DNA of 64,000 bases from RYN-133 sp963708645 (GCA_963708645.1 CAVPTA010000007.1:124001-188000), one strand, 5' to 3'; counted from the stretch's first letter, positions 37,626-47,250 are shown. Numbers and translations are program-made. The notes: generated by a model from the sequence alone, not told the origin.

Positions 37626-37883
37626 TCAGGCTCCGACCGGGACGATGTTGACGGTCTTGCGTCCGCGCGACGAGCCGAACTGCACGTTGCCGGGGACGAG
37701 GGCGAACAGCGTGTCGTCCTTGCCGCGGCCGACGCCGGCACCGGGGTGGAACTTGGTGCCACGCTGGCGGATGAGGATCTCGCCGGCCTTGACCTCTTGG
37801 CCGCCGTACCGCTTGACGCCGAGGAACTGCGCGTTCGAGTCGCGGCCGTTGCGCGAGCTCGACGCACCCTTCTTGTGTGCCAT
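37626..37883 (-). CDS. rpmA: 50S ribosomal protein L27
   Basis: 85 residues, MAHKKGASSSRNGRDSNAQF at the start, with the peptidyl-transferase-facing N-terminal tail beginning AHKKG directly, so no cleavable leader as in Firmicutes. Follows rplU by 8 bases; standard rplU-rpmA-obgE order. Confidence 0.98.
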   Translation of the reverse strand: MAHKKGASSSRNGRDSNAQFLGVKRYGGQEVKAGEILIRQRGTKFHPGAGVGRGKDDTLFALVPGNVQFGSSRGRKTVNIVPVGA

Positions 37884-37891
37884 GTCGGTGC

Positions 37892-38209
37892 CTACTTCCC
37901 GCTCTGCGAAATGCCGGTGACCTTGACCTGCGTCAGCCGCTGACGGTGACCCATGCGCTTGTGATAGCCGGTCTTGTTCTTGTACTTGTGAATCTTGATC
38001 TTGGGGCCCTTGGTCTGCGCCACCACCTCGGCGGTGACGTTGGCCTTGGCCAGCTTGTCGGCGTCGTGAGTGACCGTCTCGCCGTCGACGAGCAGGATCG
38101 GCGTCAGCGCAATCTTCGCGCCGGCCTCGCCGTCGAGCTTCTCGACCTCGATCACATCGCCTTCAGCGACCTTGTACTGCTTGCCGCCGGTCGTGACGAT
38201 GGCGTACAT
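37892..38209 (-). CDS. rplU: 50S ribosomal protein L21
   Basis: 105 residues, MYAIVTTGGKQYKVAEGDVI through KIHKYKNKTGYHKRMGHRQ, the L21 signature. AGGAG precedes the ATG by about 10 bases. The 118 bases upstream to rne contain the likely promoter for rplU-rpmA; a GTTGCAAC palindrome is seen there but no clear -35/-10 pair. Confidence 0.98.
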   Translation of the reverse strand: MYAIVTTGGKQYKVAEGDVIEVEKLDGEAGAKIALTPILLVDGETVTHDADKLAKANVTAEVVAQTKGPKIKIHKYKNKTGYHKRMGHRQRLTQVKVTGISQSGK

Positions 38210-38327
38210 CGGGGAATCACTCCTGCCAACAGTGTTGCAACGTAAAGAGAGCCCACCCTGCGGTAGGCCGTCGTCCAGATTACGGGACGGGCGGCACGGA
38301 AGGCAAAACCGCCTCCGCTACCTCGGC

Positions 38328-41213
38328 TCAGGAAGCCGCCCCTGCGCTCGGTGGTCCGGCCGGACGCGAGGCCGCCCGACGCCGTCGCGGACGTCGGGAC
38401 GGCGTCGATGTGGCGCCCGCCCCATTCGGCGTGGTGTTCGCAACCTCGACCGGTCGCTCCGGAGCGGCTTCCGGCTCCGCCTCGCCCTCCGCACCGGCCT
38501 CCGCCTCGACCTCCGCCTCGACCTCCGCCTCGGCCTCCGCACCGTTCACGGCTCCGGAGCTGGGTGCGGCCTTGACCGTGAGCTCGGCGAGGTCGAAGTC
38601 GGAGCCCGACAGCACGGCCGTGACCGCCTCGAGTTCGAGTTCGGCAGCCGCGGCCGCCGCATCGCCGTCGGGAAGCTCGTCGTCCGGATGGGCTGCCCGG
38701 TGGATTGCGGTCATCGCCGCCAGCGCCTTGGTGCGCTGTTCGGGGCTGACCGGTGGCTCGGTCGAGTCGGCCGCTTCGGCGTGCTTGGCGCCGCGCTTGC
38801 GCCGCGCGGTCGACTTCTTCGGCTCGTCGTCCTCGGCAGGTGCCGACGACGACTTCTCGACCGGCTCCGGATGCACGATGATGCCGCGGCCGTGGCAGAC
38901 CTCGCAGGTGTCGCTGAACGCCTCGATCAGGCCCTCGCCGACCCGCTTGCGGGTCATCTGGACGAGCCCGAGCGAGGTCACCTCCGCGACCTGGTGCTTC
39001 GTGCGGTCACGGCTGAGGCACTCGGTGAGGCGCCGCAGCACGAGCTCACGGTTCGACTCGAGCACCATGTCGATGAAGTCGATGACCACGATGCCGCCGA
39101 CGTCGCGCAGCCGCAGTTGCCGCACGATCTCTTCGGCGGCTTCGAGGTTGTTGCGGGTGACGGTCTGCTCGAGATTTCCGCCGGACCCGACGAACTTGCC
39201 GGTGTTGACGTCGATCACGGTCATCGCCTCGGTGCGGTCGATGACCAGCGAGCCGCCGGACGGGAGCCACACCTTGCGGTCGAGAGCCTTCATCAGCTGC
39301 TCGTCGACGCGCAGGTCATGGAACAGGTCGCTGTCGCCGGTGTGCTTCGACACGCGCGCGGCGAGGTCGGGGGCGACGCCCTCGACGTAGTCGCTCACGG
39401 TCTTCCAGCCGTCATCGCCCTGCACGACGAGCTGCTTGAAGTCCTCGTTGAACACATCGCGGACGACGCGGATCGCAAGGTCGGGCTCGCCGTGCACGAG
39501 AGTCGGCGCCGACGAGGACTTCGCAGCCTTTTTCTCGATCGACTCCCACTCGGCCTGCAAGCGGTGCACGTCGCGGGTGAGGTCTTCTTCGCTGGCGCCC
39601 TCGGCGGCCGTACGCACGATGACGCCGGCGTCCTCGGGGACGATCTTCTTCAGGATCGACTTGAGCCGGTGCCGCTCGGTGTCGGGCAGGCGCCGGCTGA
39701 TGCCGGTCATCGCACCGCCCGGGACGTAGACGAGGAAGCGGCCGGGCAGCGAGACCTGGCTCGTCAGGCGAGCGCCCTTGTGGCCGATCGGGTCCTTGGT
39801 GACCTGGACGAGAACGCTGTCACCGCTCTTGAGCGCCTGCTCGATGGCACGTGACTTGCCCTCGAGACCGGCGGCGTCCCAGTTGACCTCGCCGGCGTAA
39901 AGGACGCCGTTGCGGCCCTTGCCGATGTCGATGAACGCAGCCTCCATCGAGGGCAGCACGTTCTGCACCCGTCCGAGATAGACGTTGCCCACATACGACG
40001 TGGCGCTGGCGCGGGTGACGTAGTGCTCGACGAGCACGCCGTCTTCGAGGACGGCGATCTGGGTGCGGTCGCCGCTCTGGCGCAGCGCCATGACGCGGTC
40101 GACGGCTTCGCGGCGGGCGAGGAACTCGGCCTCGGACAGGATCGGCGGGCGCCGGCGGTTGGTCTCACGACCGTCGCGACGGCGCTGGCGGCGGGCTTCG
40201 AGGCGGGTCGAACCCTTGACGCCCTTGACGCCGTCGTCGTCCTTCGAATCACGTCCTGACTCGCGCGTGTCGCGGACGTGCGTGACCGTGTTCGGCGGAT
40301 CGTCCGTGCCGCCGTCACCGTCGCCTGAACCCGTGCGTCGGCGCCTACGCCGGCGCCGGGTGTTCTTGGACGCGTTGTCGTCGTCGCCCGCGTCGCTGTC
40401 CTGGGCGTCGCCAGAGCCGGCGCCGGCGCCGGCCTCATCGGCATTGCCGTCGGCGCCGCCGCCCTTGCTGGTGTTGTCGTTCTGGTTCTTGCCGGCCTGC
40501 TTCTTGGCCGGTTGCTTCTTCGCCGGCTGCTTCTTCGCGGCCTGTTTCTTGGCCGGTTGCTTCTTGACCGACGCCTGGCCAGCCTGCTCGTTGGCATCGG
40601 GGGAGCCGATTTCGTCAGCGGACTCGGTGTCGTCGGCGGACTCAGCGTTGTCGGCGGACTCAGCGCCGTCGGCGGACGCGCCACCCTCGGCAGCGTCGAC
40701 CGCGTTGCCGTCCTTCGCGCCCCCGCCGCCTCCGCGGCCGCGGCGACCACGCCGGCGTCGACGGCGAGCGGCGCCCGCGGCTTCCTCACTGGCGGCCTCG
40801 CGGACGTCCTCAGGCTCGGCGGAGAGGTCGTCGGCGCCCTCGGCGGCGCTCACGTCGGGCCCGGACGGTGTGTCTGTCGGCAGCGGTGCCTGGAACAGCA
40901 CGGCCGGCGCTGACGGCGCCTGGTCGGTCTGTTGGCCGGCCACGGTCTCGACGCCTGCCACAGCGGCGACCGCGTCCCGGGTGGGGTCCTGCGCCTGCTC
41001 CTGGACAGCCGTACGCACCCGGCCCGCGAGGTCGGCGTCCAGCGCCGACGAAGCGGTCTTGGGGCCGGCGCCGAGGTCATTGATCAGCGCCACGAGCGCC
41101 TTGCTGGTGGTGCCGAGTTCCTTGGCCAAGGCGGAGATGCGGATCCGCTTGGGCGGGGCTGCATCGCTGGCGGTGGTCTGCGGCGCTTGCGTTGAATTGT
41201 CGTTGTCGAGCAT
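38328..41213 (-). CDS. rne: Ribonuclease E/G with IF2N-like N-terminus
   Basis: About 961 residues. Domain order: a short N-terminal module KRIRISALAKELGTTSKALV (residues 22-60) like the IF2 N-domain; a long low-complexity region with acidic runs and a Lys-rich KKQPAKKQ repeat; then the RNase E/G core from about residue 355 (S1 part ATSYVGNVYLGRVQNVLPSM). Metal-binding aspartates lie in TVIDVNTGKFVG and GGIVVIDFIDM, and the Zn-link is CEVCHGRG. A Glu/Ala-rich C-tail ends in Arg-rich residues. It processes rRNA and mRNA. ATG at 41213 is the likely start; no strong ribosome-binding site. Confidence 0.94.
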   Translation of the reverse strand: MLDNDNSTQAPQTTASDAAPPKRIRISALAKELGTTSKALVALINDLGAGPKTASSALDADLAGRVRTAVQEQAQDPTRDAVAAVAGVETVAGQQTDQAPSAPAVLFQAPLPTDTPSGPDVSAAEGADDLSAEPEDVREAASEEAAGAARRRRRRGRRGRGGGGGAKDGNAVDAAEGGASADGAESADNAESADDTESADEIGSPDANEQAGQASVKKQPAKKQAAKKQPAKKQPAKKQAGKNQNDNTSKGGGADGNADEAGAGAGSGDAQDSDAGDDDNASKNTRRRRRRRRTGSGDGDGGTDDPPNTVTHVRDTRESGRDSKDDDGVKGVKGSTRLEARRQRRRDGRETNRRRPPILSEAEFLARREAVDRVMALRQSGDRTQIAVLEDGVLVEHYVTRASATSYVGNVYLGRVQNVLPSMEAAFIDIGKGRNGVLYAGEVNWDAAGLEGKSRAIEQALKSGDSVLVQVTKDPIGHKGARLTSQVSLPGRFLVYVPGGAMTGISRRLPDTERHRLKSILKKIVPEDAGVIVRTAAEGASEEDLTRDVHRLQAEWESIEKKAAKSSSAPTLVHGEPDLAIRVVRDVFNEDFKQLVVQGDDGWKTVSDYVEGVAPDLAARVSKHTGDSDLFHDLRVDEQLMKALDRKVWLPSGGSLVIDRTEAMTVIDVNTGKFVGSGGNLEQTVTRNNLEAAEEIVRQLRLRDVGGIVVIDFIDMVLESNRELVLRRLTECLSRDRTKHQVAEVTSLGLVQMTRKRVGEGLIEAFSDTCEVCHGRGIIVHPEPVEKSSSAPAEDDEPKKSTARRKRGAKHAEAADSTEPPVSPEQRTKALAAMTAIHRAAHPDDELPDGDAAAAAAELELEAVTAVLSGSDFDLAELTVKAAPSSGAVNGAEAEAEVEAEVEAEAGAEGEAEPEAAPERPVEVANTTPNGAGATSTPSRRPRRRRAASRPAGPPSAGAAS

Positions 41214-41414
41214 CTGCTCGCGTTCTCCGTTCTGACCTCCGGGCGCGCTTCGTCGGTGCCGAGACGCGACCGCGCGGAGGCGGTTGTGGCGGTTCGCACC
41301 GGACCGGCCTGTATGGCCGAACTCAGCAGCGTCCCGCGAAGTCTGCATCGAGGCAGTGAGCTGATGGCTTCAACTCGCCGACCCGGGTGGTGTCGTACGT
41401 ACTACGACGGGCCT

Positions 41415-42158
41415 TCACGCTTGCGTGCGGTCCGGAGCCAGCGGGTCGCTGACCGTCCCTCGCTCGTCGAGCGGTCCCTGCGCCACGCGCACCGATACGG
41501 CCGGTGTGTCGGGGGCGAGACCGGCGACGATCCGCAACGCGGCGAGAATGTCGTCGGGTCGTACGGCGGGGGTCACCTGCCGGACAACCACGTCCAGTAT
41601 CGCACGCCCTCCGTTCTGGAGTGTGGGACGCACCTTGGCGCTCACCAGGGCGTGGCGTACGTCGACGGTGCGCCGGCCGTCCTTGGTCACCCGTTCGACG
41701 CTGACTTCGGTCCGCGCGAGCACTGCCACGACGGCATCGTGCAGGGCGTCCGGCTCGACGCCGGGGAGCTCGATGCGCCATTGCGCGGCCCGGACCCGTT
41801 CGGCGAGCGATCCCGGGCCGGCCGGGACGATCTCGAGCACGTCCAGGCCGTCCGGCAAGGCCGCGTCCAGTGCCAGGCGCACCTGCTCGGGGTCGCTCTC
41901 GCGAGCGAGCCCGATCTCGAGGAATTCGGCCTCGCTGGCCACCCCGGTCGGGGACGCACCGACATAGCTGATCTTCGGGTGCGGGCTGAAGCCCGCCGAG
42001 TACGCCATCGGGATGTCAGCGCGGCGCAGTGCTCGCTCGAAGGCGCGGGCGAAGTCGCGGTGCGAGGTGAACCGCAGCCGCCCGCGTTTGGCGTACCGGA
42101 TCCGCAGCCGCTGCACGACAGGAGGCGGCGGCGGACCGGACGGGGTGCGACGAGGCAT
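41415..42158 (-). CDS. TIGR03936 family radical-SAM-associated protein (DUF2344)
   Basis: About 247 residues. RLRIRYAKRGRLRFTSHRDF, then YSAGFSPHPKISYVGASPTG, match DUF2344 proteins, which sit next to TIGR03960 radical SAM proteins in Actinobacteria. No catalytic cysteines. Start ATG at 42158, 13 bases after the upstream radical SAM gene. Role unknown; probably works with that partner. Confidence 0.9.
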   Translation of the reverse strand: MPRRTPSGPPPPPVVQRLRIRYAKRGRLRFTSHRDFARAFERALRRADIPMAYSAGFSPHPKISYVGASPTGVASEAEFLEIGLARESDPEQVRLALDAALPDGLDVLEIVPAGPGSLAERVRAAQWRIELPGVEPDALHDAVVAVLARTEVSVERVTKDGRRTVDVRHALVSAKVRPTLQNGGRAILDVVVRQVTPAVRPDDILAALRIVAGLAPDTPAVSVRVAQGPLDERGTVSDPLAPDRTQA

Positions 42159-42171
42159 GGACGACGTCGTT

Positions 42172-44079
42172 TCAGCGCTGGACGAGCGGCAGCAGCGAGC
42201 GCCCGGTCGGCCCGACCTGGATGTCGGTGCCGAGGTTGGAGCACACGCCGCAGTCGAAGCACGGTGTCCAGCGGCAGTCGTCCTGCTCGAACTCGCCGGT
42301 CGCGTCCTGCCAGTCGTCCCAGAGCCACTGCTTGTCGAGGCCGGAGTCGAGGTGGTCCCACGGGAGCACCTCGTCGGCGTCGCGCTCGCGGGTGGTGAAC
42401 CAGTTGACGTCGATGCCGACCTGCTTCGCCGCCGACATCCAGCGCTCGAAGCTGAAGTGTTCCGACCAGCCGTCGAAGCGGCCGCCGCCGCGCCAGACCG
42501 CCTCGATGACCGCGCCGACGCGACGGTCGCCGCGCGAGAGAAGTCCTTCGACCAGCGACGGCTCGCCGTCGTGGTAGCGCATGCCGACGTTGCGGCCGAG
42601 CGAACGGTTGGAGTTGATCGCCGCGCGCAGCTTGCGCAGCCGGTCGTCGACCGTCGCGGGATCGCACTGCGCGGCCCACTGGAACGGCGTGTGCGGCTTG
42701 GGCACGAACCCACCGATCGAGACGGTGCAGCGGATGTCCTTGTGCCCCGCCGCTTCGCGCCCCGCACGAATCACGTCATGCGCCATTTCGGCGATCTCGA
42801 GGACGTCCTCGTCGGTCTCGGTAGGCAGACCGCACATGAAGTACAACTTCACCTGCCGCCAGCCCTGCGCGTACGCGGCTGAGACCGTGCGAATGAGGTC
42901 GTCCTTGCTGACCATCTTGTTGATCACCCGGCGCAGCCGCTCCGAGCCGCCTTCCGGGGCGAAGGTCAGCCCCGATCGGCGCCCGTTGCGCGAGAACTCG
43001 TTCGCAAGGTCGATGTTGAACGCGTCGACGCGTGTCGAGGGCAAAGACAGGCTGACCCGGTCGTCCTCGTAGCGGTCGGCGAGCTGCTTGGCCATCGGGC
43101 CGATCTCGGAATGGTCGGCCGATGACAGCGAGAGCAGGCCGACCTCTTCGAACCCGGTCGCCCGCAGGCCCTGGTCGACCATCGCGCCGATCGAGTCGAT
43201 CGACCGCTCGCGCACCGGACGGGTGATCATGCCTGCCTGGCAGAACCGGCAGCCGCGGGTGCAGCCGCGGAAGATCTCGACGGACATGCGCTCGTGCACG
43301 GTCTCGGCGAGCGGGACCAGCGGCGTCTTCGGGTACGGCCACTCGTCGAGGTTCATCACCGTGTGCTTGGTGACGCGCTCAGGAACTCCGTCGCGATTGG
43401 GCCTGACCGCGTCGATGCGCGCGTCGGCAAGGTAGCTGACGTCGTAGAACCGGGGGACGTAGATGCCGCCCGTCGCAGCCAGCCGCAGCAGCACGCCGTC
43501 ACGTCCGCCCGGACGGCCGGCGGTGATCCAGTCGCGGACGATGTCAGAGATGGTCCCGACCGCCTGCTCGCCGTCGCCGAGGACGGCAGCGTCGATGAAG
43601 TCGGCGACCGGTTCGGGGTTGAACGCCGCGTGGCCGCCCGCGATGACCAGCGGATGGTCGGTGCGGTCGGCGGCGTGCAGCGGGATGCCGGCGAGGTCGA
43701 GTGCGGTGAGCAGGTTCGTGTAGCCGAGTTCGGTGGCGAACGAGACGCCGAGCAGGTCGAACGCCGCGACCGGACGGTGCGCGTCGACGGTGAACTGGCC
43801 GATGCCGTGCTCGCGCATGAGCGCCTCGAGGTCCGGCCAGACGGCGTAGGTGCGCTCGGCAAGAGTGTCGGCGCGCTCGTTGAGCACCTCGTAGAGGATC
43901 TGGACGCCCTGGTTCGGCAATCCGACCTCGTATGCGTCGGGATACATCAACGCCCAGTGGACGACGACGTCGTCCCAATCCTTGACTCGCGCGTTGAGTT
44001 CGCCGCCGACGTACTGGATCGGCTTACTGACCTTCGGCAGCAGCGGTTCCAGGGCCGGGAACAACGAGGTGGGTGACAC
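42172..44079 (-). CDS. TIGR03960 family B12-binding-type radical SAM protein
   Basis: About 635 residues. The radical SAM cluster CTRGCRFCQAGMITRPVR (C-x3-C-x2-C) lies near residue 255-270, after an N-terminal domain with ATELGYTNLLTALDLAGIPL and FNPEPVADFIDAAVLGDGEQ of the B12-binding-like type. A C-terminal cysteine set (TPCFDCGVCSNLG) may bind a further metal. The function of this family is not established; it is proposed to act on tRNA or cofactors. GTG at 44079. Expressed with the DUF2344 gene. Confidence 0.92.
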   Translation of the reverse strand: MSPTSLFPALEPLLPKVSKPIQYVGGELNARVKDWDDVVVHWALMYPDAYEVGLPNQGVQILYEVLNERADTLAERTYAVWPDLEALMREHGIGQFTVDAHRPVAAFDLLGVSFATELGYTNLLTALDLAGIPLHAADRTDHPLVIAGGHAAFNPEPVADFIDAAVLGDGEQAVGTISDIVRDWITAGRPGGRDGVLLRLAATGGIYVPRFYDVSYLADARIDAVRPNRDGVPERVTKHTVMNLDEWPYPKTPLVPLAETVHERMSVEIFRGCTRGCRFCQAGMITRPVRERSIDSIGAMVDQGLRATGFEEVGLLSLSSADHSEIGPMAKQLADRYEDDRVSLSLPSTRVDAFNIDLANEFSRNGRRSGLTFAPEGGSERLRRVINKMVSKDDLIRTVSAAYAQGWRQVKLYFMCGLPTETDEDVLEIAEMAHDVIRAGREAAGHKDIRCTVSIGGFVPKPHTPFQWAAQCDPATVDDRLRKLRAAINSNRSLGRNVGMRYHDGEPSLVEGLLSRGDRRVGAVIEAVWRGGGRFDGWSEHFSFERWMSAAKQVGIDVNWFTTRERDADEVLPWDHLDSGLDKQWLWDDWQDATGEFEQDDCRWTPCFDCGVCSNLGTDIQVGPTGRSLLPLVQR

Positions 44080-44141
44080 GTCGCACCAGTTTACGGGCTC
44101 GTGCGGCCGAAGCTGCCCGCGTGAGGCGAAATCGGCGTCGA

Positions 44142-45149
44142 TCAGCGGAACAACGCGCTGTAGGCGTTGAGCGCGGGCTGCCCGCCGAGGTGGGCGTAGA
44201 GGACATTGGACGTGGCCTCGATGTCGCCGCCGGTGACCAGGTCGATGAGGCCGGCCATCGACTTTCCCTCGTACACGGTGTCGATGATCATGCCCTCGAG
44301 CCTGCCGGTGAGCCGGATCGCGTCGAGGGTCGAATCGACCGGGATGCCGTAGTAGTCGCCGGCCCACCCGGCGAGCACCGTGATCTCGTCCTCGCGCAGG
44401 TCGCGACCGAGGTCGATGAGGCCGGCGGTGTTACGCGCGATCTTCGCGACCTGGGCGCGGGTTTCGTCGAGCTTGGCCGAGGCGTCGATGCCGATGACCC
44501 GACGCGGCCGGTCCTGGCCGGCGAAGCCTGCAATCATGCCGGCGTGCGTCGAGCCGGTCACGCTGCAGACGACGATCGTGTCGAAGAAGACGCCGAGCTC
44601 GCGTTCCTGCTGCTCGACCTCGTAGGCCCAGTTGGCGAAACCCAGTCCGCCGAGTCGATGATCGGACGCGCCGGCCGGGATGGCGTAGGGCGTCCCGCCC
44701 TGGTCGCGGACCTCGTCGAGCGCGTGTTCCCAGCTGCTCTTGAAGCCGATGCCGAAGCCGGCGTCGACGAGCTTCACCTGCGCGCCCATGATGCGCGACA
44801 GCAAGATGTTGCCAACGCGGTCGTTGACGGCGTCGGGCCAGTCGACCCAGCTCTCTTGGACGAGCACTGCCTGCAGCCCGAGCTTGGCAGCCACAGCGGC
44901 GACCTGACGGGTGTGGTTGGACTGGACGCCACCGATCGACACCAGATGCGTCGCACCCTGGGCCAGCGCGTCCGGGACGAGGTACTCGAGCTTGCGGGTC
45001 TTGTTCCCGCCGTAGGCAAGGCCCGAGTTGCAGTCCTCGCGCTTGGCCCAGAGCGTGGCGCCGCCGAGATGACGGCTCAGTCGCTCCAGTTGGTGCACCG
45101 GGCTCGGCCCGAACAGCAGTGGGTATCGCGGGAAATCAGCCAGGGACAC
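44142..45149 (-). CDS. acdS: 1-aminocyclopropane-1-carboxylate deaminase
   Basis: 335 residues. PLP-fold type II enzyme that opens the ACC ring to give 2-oxobutanoate and ammonia, lowering ethylene in plant hosts. WAKREDCNSGLAYGGNKTRK carries the PLP lysine, SIGGVQSNHTRQVAAVAAKL is the phosphate-binding part, and VYEGKSM (Glu295 equivalent) with YAHLGGQPALNAY (Leu322 equivalent) are the residues that separate true ACC deaminases from D-cysteine desulfhydrase. GTG start at 45149, preceded by a leaderless-type -10 box. Confidence 0.92.
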   Translation of the reverse strand: MSLADFPRYPLLFGPSPVHQLERLSRHLGGATLWAKREDCNSGLAYGGNKTRKLEYLVPDALAQGATHLVSIGGVQSNHTRQVAAVAAKLGLQAVLVQESWVDWPDAVNDRVGNILLSRIMGAQVKLVDAGFGIGFKSSWEHALDEVRDQGGTPYAIPAGASDHRLGGLGFANWAYEVEQQERELGVFFDTIVVCSVTGSTHAGMIAGFAGQDRPRRVIGIDASAKLDETRAQVAKIARNTAGLIDLGRDLREDEITVLAGWAGDYYGIPVDSTLDAIRLTGRLEGMIIDTVYEGKSMAGLIDLVTGGDIEATSNVLYAHLGGQPALNAYSALFR

Positions 45150-45155
45150 GCCGCG

Positions 45156-45161
45156 ATCGTA
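45156..45161 (-). promoter_or_regulatory. -10 box of a predicted leaderless acdS promoter
   Basis: On the minus strand TACGAT stands six bases before the acdS GTG, so the mRNA would begin at the start codon. A weak -35 (TGTCAG) lies 16 bases further up. The whole gap to the divergent EamA gene is 44 bases. Confidence 0.4.
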
Positions 45162-45193
45162 ATGGTGTCGGGGCGCTCTGACAGGATCTGCGG

Positions 45194-46069
45194 GTGCGTC
45201 CCGTTCCGCCGCAGGTGCTCGTGCTCGGTGGTATCGCCTCGGTGCAGTTCGGCGCCGCGATCGCCAGCAAGCTGTTCTCGCAGGCCGGGCCGGGCGGGGT
45301 GGTGCTGCTGCGGCTGGCCCTCGCCGCGGTGATGCTCATGGTCGCCGTCCGTCCGACTGTCCGTGGCCGCACGCGCGCCGACTATCTGGCGGTACTCGGC
45401 TACGGCCTGATCCTCGGGTTCATGAACTGGAGCTTCTACGAGGCGATCGATCGACTGCCGCTCGGCGTCGCAGTGACGATCGAGTTCACCGGCCCCTTGG
45501 CCGTCGCGATCGGCGGATCGAGACGGGCGCTGGACGGGTTGTGGGTGCTGCTCGCGGGCGGTGGGGTCGTGCTGTTGGCGTTGCGAGGCGACAGTCACGA
45601 CGTCACTGCGCTCGGCGTCGTCCTCGCGCTCACCGCGGGCGCACTCTGGGCGTGCTACATCCTCGTCTCGCAGCGCGTCGGCAGGACGTGGGCGCAGCTG
45701 GACGGGCTGGCGCTCGCACTGTGCGTCGGCACGCTCGTGGTGATCCCGGTCGGTGTGGTCGAGGGCGGCACGGCACTGCTTCGTCCCGAGTTGCTCGCTG
45801 GCGGCGCGGCCATCGCCATCCTGTCCTCGATCCTGCCGTACTCGTTCGAGTTGATCGCGCTACGTCGACTGCGCGCAGCCTCGTTCGGGCTGCTGATGAG
45901 TCTCGAGCCGGCCGTCGCGGCGCTCGCGGGTGTGCTCGTGCTCGGGCAGTCGTTGCGGGTGACCACCGCCGCCGCGATCGTCATGGTCGTGATCGCGAGT
46001 ATCGGGACGACGCTCACGACACGTGCGCCGGATGCGCCCGCTCCGGAGATCCCTGTCGCGCCCGGTTAA
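45194..46069 (+). CDS. EamA/RhtA family transporter
   Basis: 291 residues with ten hydrophobic helices and two EamA repeats, e.g. VLLRLALAAVMLMVAV, GVAVTIEFTGPLAVAIGG and LPYSFELIALRRLRAASFGL. RhtA-type proteins export threonine, homoserine or related metabolites. GTG at 45194 has AGGA 7 bases upstream. Divergent from acdS; export of an amino acid product next to an amino acid deaminase is an attractive but unproved link. Confidence 0.88.
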   Translation: MRPVPPQVLVLGGIASVQFGAAIASKLFSQAGPGGVVLLRLALAAVMLMVAVRPTVRGRTRADYLAVLGYGLILGFMNWSFYEAIDRLPLGVAVTIEFTGPLAVAIGGSRRALDGLWVLLAGGGVVLLALRGDSHDVTALGVVLALTAGALWACYILVSQRVGRTWAQLDGLALALCVGTLVVIPVGVVEGGTALLRPELLAGGAAIAILSSILPYSFELIALRRLRAASFGLLMSLEPAVAALAGVLVLGQSLRVTTAAAIVMVVIASIGTTLTTRAPDAPAPEIPVAPG

Positions 46070-47250
46070 ACGGTCAGATTGCGTCGGCGCACGGCCTGCA
46101 GCACGCCGATCGCGAGTCCCTGCGCGAACATCGACGATCCGCCGTAGGACACGAACGGCAGCGGCAGACCGGTGACCGGCATCAGTCCGAGGTTCATGCC
46201 GATGTTCTGGAACGCCTGGAAGGCGAACCAGCACACGATGCCGACGGCGACGAGTTGCCCGGTGCGATCGGCGGTGCGGGCGATCACCAGCCCGCGCCAG
46301 CACAGCAGAGCGAACAGCAGGATGAGCACGGCGCCACCGACGAGTCCGAACTCCTCGCCCATCACCGAGAACACGAAGTCGGTGCGCTGCTCGGGGACGT
46401 AGCCGCCGTTGGTCTGCGGCCCGTTGAACAGGCCCGTGCCGAACCAGCCCCCGTTGGCGATGGCGATGTGCGCCTGGTTGATGTTGTACGCCGCGCCCTG
46501 GGGGTCGTGCTGTGGGTTGAGGAACGCGCCGAAGCGTGCGAGTTGGTATTCGGCGAGCAGGCCCATCTTCACGACCAGGAACGCGCCGAGAATCCCGAAT
46601 GCCAGCAGCCCGAGCGTCCATCGCGCGCGAACACCGGCGGCGATCAGAACGCCGAACGCGGCGGCGCCGAGCACCATCGCCGAGCCGAGGTCGGGCTGCA
46701 ACATGATCAACGCGAGCGGGACGGCGACCAGGCTGAGCGCGAGCAGCACGTCGACGGTCGTCGGCGGCAGGTCACCGCGGTCGCGGCCGCGTTGCGCGAA
46801 CAGCACTGCCATACCGATGATCAGACCGAGCTTCATGAACTCCGACGGCTGGATCTCGAATCCGGCGCCGAGACGGATCCACGCGTGCGCGCCGTTGATC
46901 GTCACACCGGCGGCGAGCACGAGCATCAACCCGAACACGCCCGCGAGGTAGAAGAACGGACCTGTGCGCCGCAGCATGCGCGCGTTGATCCGGGACGCAC
47001 CGAACATCAGGCCCGTCGCGAGCACCAGGTTGATCACGTGGCGGTAGAGATAGCCGTTCGGGTTGTTGCCGGCCGCGCGTTCGACGTCACGCGTCGCGGC
47101 CCATACGAGCACTGCGCCGATCAGGCCCAGCGCGAGTGCCACCGCGTTGAGCGTCCAGTCGTAGCGAGCGCGTCGCGCCTGATCGGGTTCGGTCAGCGGC
47201 GCCGGTAGATCGAACGGTGCGCGCGGATCACGTGCGAGCAGTTGCGTCAT
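46066..47250 (-). CDS. rodA: Rod-shape peptidoglycan glycosyltransferase RodA
   Basis: 394 residues, SEDS family with ten membrane helices. HAWIRLGAGFEIQPSEFMKL is the signature with the catalytic-region Asp replaced as in RodA proteins, and GLMPVTGLPLPFVSYGGSSM is the conserved C-terminal loop. It polymerises lipid II during side-wall growth with the transpeptidase PBP2 encoded just upstream, whose stop it overlaps as ATGA. Confidence 0.95.
   Translation of the reverse strand: MTQLLARDPRAPFDLPAPLTEPDQARRARYDWTLNAVALALGLIGAVLVWAATRDVERAAGNNPNGYLYRHVINLVLATGLMFGASRINARMLRRTGPFFYLAGVFGLMLVLAAGVTINGAHAWIRLGAGFEIQPSEFMKLGLIIGMAVLFAQRGRDRGDLPPTTVDVLLALSLVAVPLALIMLQPDLGSAMVLGAAAFGVLIAAGVRARWTLGLLAFGILGAFLVVKMGLLAEYQLARFGAFLNPQHDPQGAAYNINQAHIAIANGGWFGTGLFNGPQTNGGYVPEQRTDFVFSVMGEEFGLVGGAVLILLFALLCWRGLVIARTADRTGQLVAVGIVCWFAFQAFQNIGMNLGLMPVTGLPLPFVSYGGSSMFAQGLAIGVLQAVRRRNLTV

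Noticed and set aside
40480..40570. Repeats in rne as a separate element
   Set aside because: They encode the KKQPAKKQ linker of RNase E in frame; no mobile or array features.
41256..42398. Plus-strand frame opposite the DUF2344 gene
   Set aside because: No motif and it lies over a clear minus-strand gene.
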